From Providencia alcalifaciens (GTDB lineage Bacteria; Pseudomonadota; Gammaproteobacteria; Enterobacterales; Enterobacteriaceae), in the NCBI GenBank assembly GCA_025961275.1, contig JAOQNJ010000001.1:4113353-4177352 (forward strand): a DNA stretch of 64,000 nt, in the 5' to 3' direction. The translations under genes and the position numbers were made by a program. Below are positions 62,879 to 64,000 of the stretch, piece after piece (the first letter of the stretch is position 1; each line of letters opens with the position of its first letter). The notes beneath the pieces are model-generated. The model was given only the letters and a program-made list of their open reading frames with translations. It did not search any database and was not told where the DNA came from.

Positions 62879-64000
62879 TTAATGTAATATGGTAATGGCA
62901 TTATCAAGCCGAGTTGAATTGTTTTTAACCACCTCGGAGGCATTCGCACTTTGCTCCACCAATACAGTGTTTTTTTGTGCAATTGATTCTAATTCAAATA
63001 AAGCGTGGGTGATTTCTGATAGTCCTGCTGCTTGCTCGGACGTAGCGTGGCTAATATGGCTAATCAATTGCGTGACATTCTGCACCTGATTTACCACATT
63101 TTGTAATGTGTCTCCCGTTGTGTGCACATGCTGCTTTCCTGAATTAACTTTATTTTCGCAGTCATCGATAAGATCACGAATATCATTAACCGCACTCGCA
63201 CTACGACTTGCCAGACTACGCACTTCATCGGCAACGACAGCAAATCCTTTTCCTTGTGCGCCAGCACGAGCTGCCTCGACAGCAGCATTCAAGGCCAATA
63301 TATTGGTTTGAAAAGCAATAGTTTTAATAACATCGGTGATAGCATTTATTTTACTGGTACTAAGTACTATCTGATCCATTGTCTGGACAACATTTTTCAT
63401 TGCTTCAGCTGCATTCAACGTCGTTAGACTAGTCTCATTAGAAAGTTTATCTGCTCGAAGGGTATTTTCTGCATTCATTTGCACAGATACTGACATCTGG
63501 TTCATTGCCGCCACTGTCTGTTGAACATAGCCCATAGTTTTTTGTGTATGTTGTTCAAGTTCATCACAATCTTTCACCAATAACTGACTCTCTTTGTGCA
63601 CATTACCAATTTGGCCAGAAACATCATCGGTTAGCCAACGACAGATTAGTCCAATTTGGCCAACTGAACGTAACATGCGCCCGATTTCATCGACACGATT
63701 GAGATGAGTAACGCTATGGCACTCACCTCTAGCGACGTCGAGCGCTTGTTTGGTGACATTTTCAATCGGTTTAGCGATGAGCCACTCAAGTAAAATATTG
63801 CCCACTATTAGAGTGATAAACATCAGTAGGCTTGCCGTTATGAATGATAAACCGTGGAGGCCCGATAAGGCTGCCATGGATAGCCAACTGGTAAACAGTA
63901 CGAACATTAATAAACGAATATGCCAACGAATAGAGAGCGCTGGATATTGGCCAAACCAATGTTTTGATAGCACTAAACCTTTGTATAGTTTGCGATTACT
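62879..64000 (-). CDS. Aer-like chemoreceptor (N-terminus outside window)
   Basis: Frame open to the window end. Membrane segments [19 protein letters not shown] and [19 protein letters not shown] with almost no periplasmic loop, a HAMP-like segment, then the methyl-accepting signalling domain: hairpin tip [39 protein letters not shown]. The layout and RGLVLSKHW-like start ([10 protein letters not shown]) suit the aerotaxis receptor Aer, whose PAS domain would be to the right. Binds CheW/CheA. Confidence 0.87.
   Translation of the reverse strand, partial: SNRKLYKGLVLSKHWFGQYPALSIRWHIRLLMFVLFTSWLSMAALSGLHGLSFITASLLMFITLIVGNILLEWLIAKPIENVTKQALDVARGECHSVTHLNRVDEIGRMLRSVGQIGLICRWLTDDVSGQIGNVHKESQLLVKDCDELEQHTQKTMGYVQQTVAAMNQMSVSVQMNAENTLRADKLSNETSLTTLNAAEAMKNVVQTMDQIVLSTSKINAITDVIKTIAFQTNILALNAAVEAARAGAQGKGFAVVADEVRSLASRSASAVNDIRDLIDDCENKVNSGKQHVHTTGDTLQNVVNQVQNVTQLISHISHATSEQAAGLSEITHALFELESIAQKNTVLVEQSANASEVVKNNSTRLDNAITILH

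Overview
The window is a Gammaproteobacterial chromosome segment of low G+C. It probably comes from Providencia or a close Morganellaceae relative. The reasons are the rpsU-dnaG-rpoD macromolecular synthesis operon divergent from tsaD, an MrpJ-like regulator, an HdeA/B-like acid chaperone, and the overall A+T richness. Genus is an inference; no species is claimed.

Layout. (1) 1-1936: right end of an integrated element (A) whose body lies left of the window: the end of a tyrosine integrase, a membrane cargo gene, and a 52-bp att copy equal to the 3' half of tRNA-Ile2 (CAU anticodon) plus a few bases. (2) 1937-33798: a complete P2/186/HP1-type prophage (B), about 30.6 kb once its IS is subtracted. 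It has the usual divergent plan. Terminase, portal and an Ogr-like activator run rightward. Capsid, lysis, tail, baseplate and fibre genes run leftward from 20.4 kb to 2.9 kb. Replication genes, CII and Apl/Cox run leftward from 29.4 kb. The CI repressor, accessory genes and integrase run rightward to the second att copy. The portal gene is split by a 1232-bp IS3-family element, so the prophage should be defective unless the IS is lost or the product is supplied in trans. (3) 33.8-39.2 kb: relics of a CP4-57/P4-like island (YfjR-like WYL regulator, a YafZ/YfjQ gene gutted by a second IS copy, KlcA-type antirestriction protein, YfjP/YeeP-type GTPase). (4) 39.3-46.6 kb: an A+T-rich accessory region with an orphan T6SS Hcp, an unknown 302-aa neighbour, a Sel1-repeat protein, a frame-broken gene, an inovirus Gp2/YfjJ-like gene with a decayed second copy, an MrpJ-like regulator, small stress-type proteins and a dead substrate-binding protein. 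(5) 46.9-54.4 kb: a YheO/DauR-type regulator with a D-amino-acid-type catabolic operon that is decaying (amber codon in the M20 peptidase, internal deletion in the MFS transporter), then a LysR/MFS pair. (6) 54.5-56.7 kb: a LysR gene truncated by IS copy 3, which joins it to an unrelated gene end. (7) 57.1-64 kb: core genes rpoD, dnaG, rpsU, tsaD and an Aer-like chemoreceptor running off the window.

Most notable points. The lysogeny-side operon of prophage B runs CI, a BRCT-domain protein, an NDT/TIR-like protein, integrase, and a membrane coiled-coil protein with a three-fold 18-residue repeat; I infer a phage-exclusion cargo, untested. A perfect LexA box precedes a small gene placed like 186 tum. 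The tail chaperone gene ends in an A AAA AAC slippery site feeding a 64-codon -1 frame, as in P2 E/E'. Elements A and B both carry a different membrane gene between integrase and att, which looks like a cargo slot.
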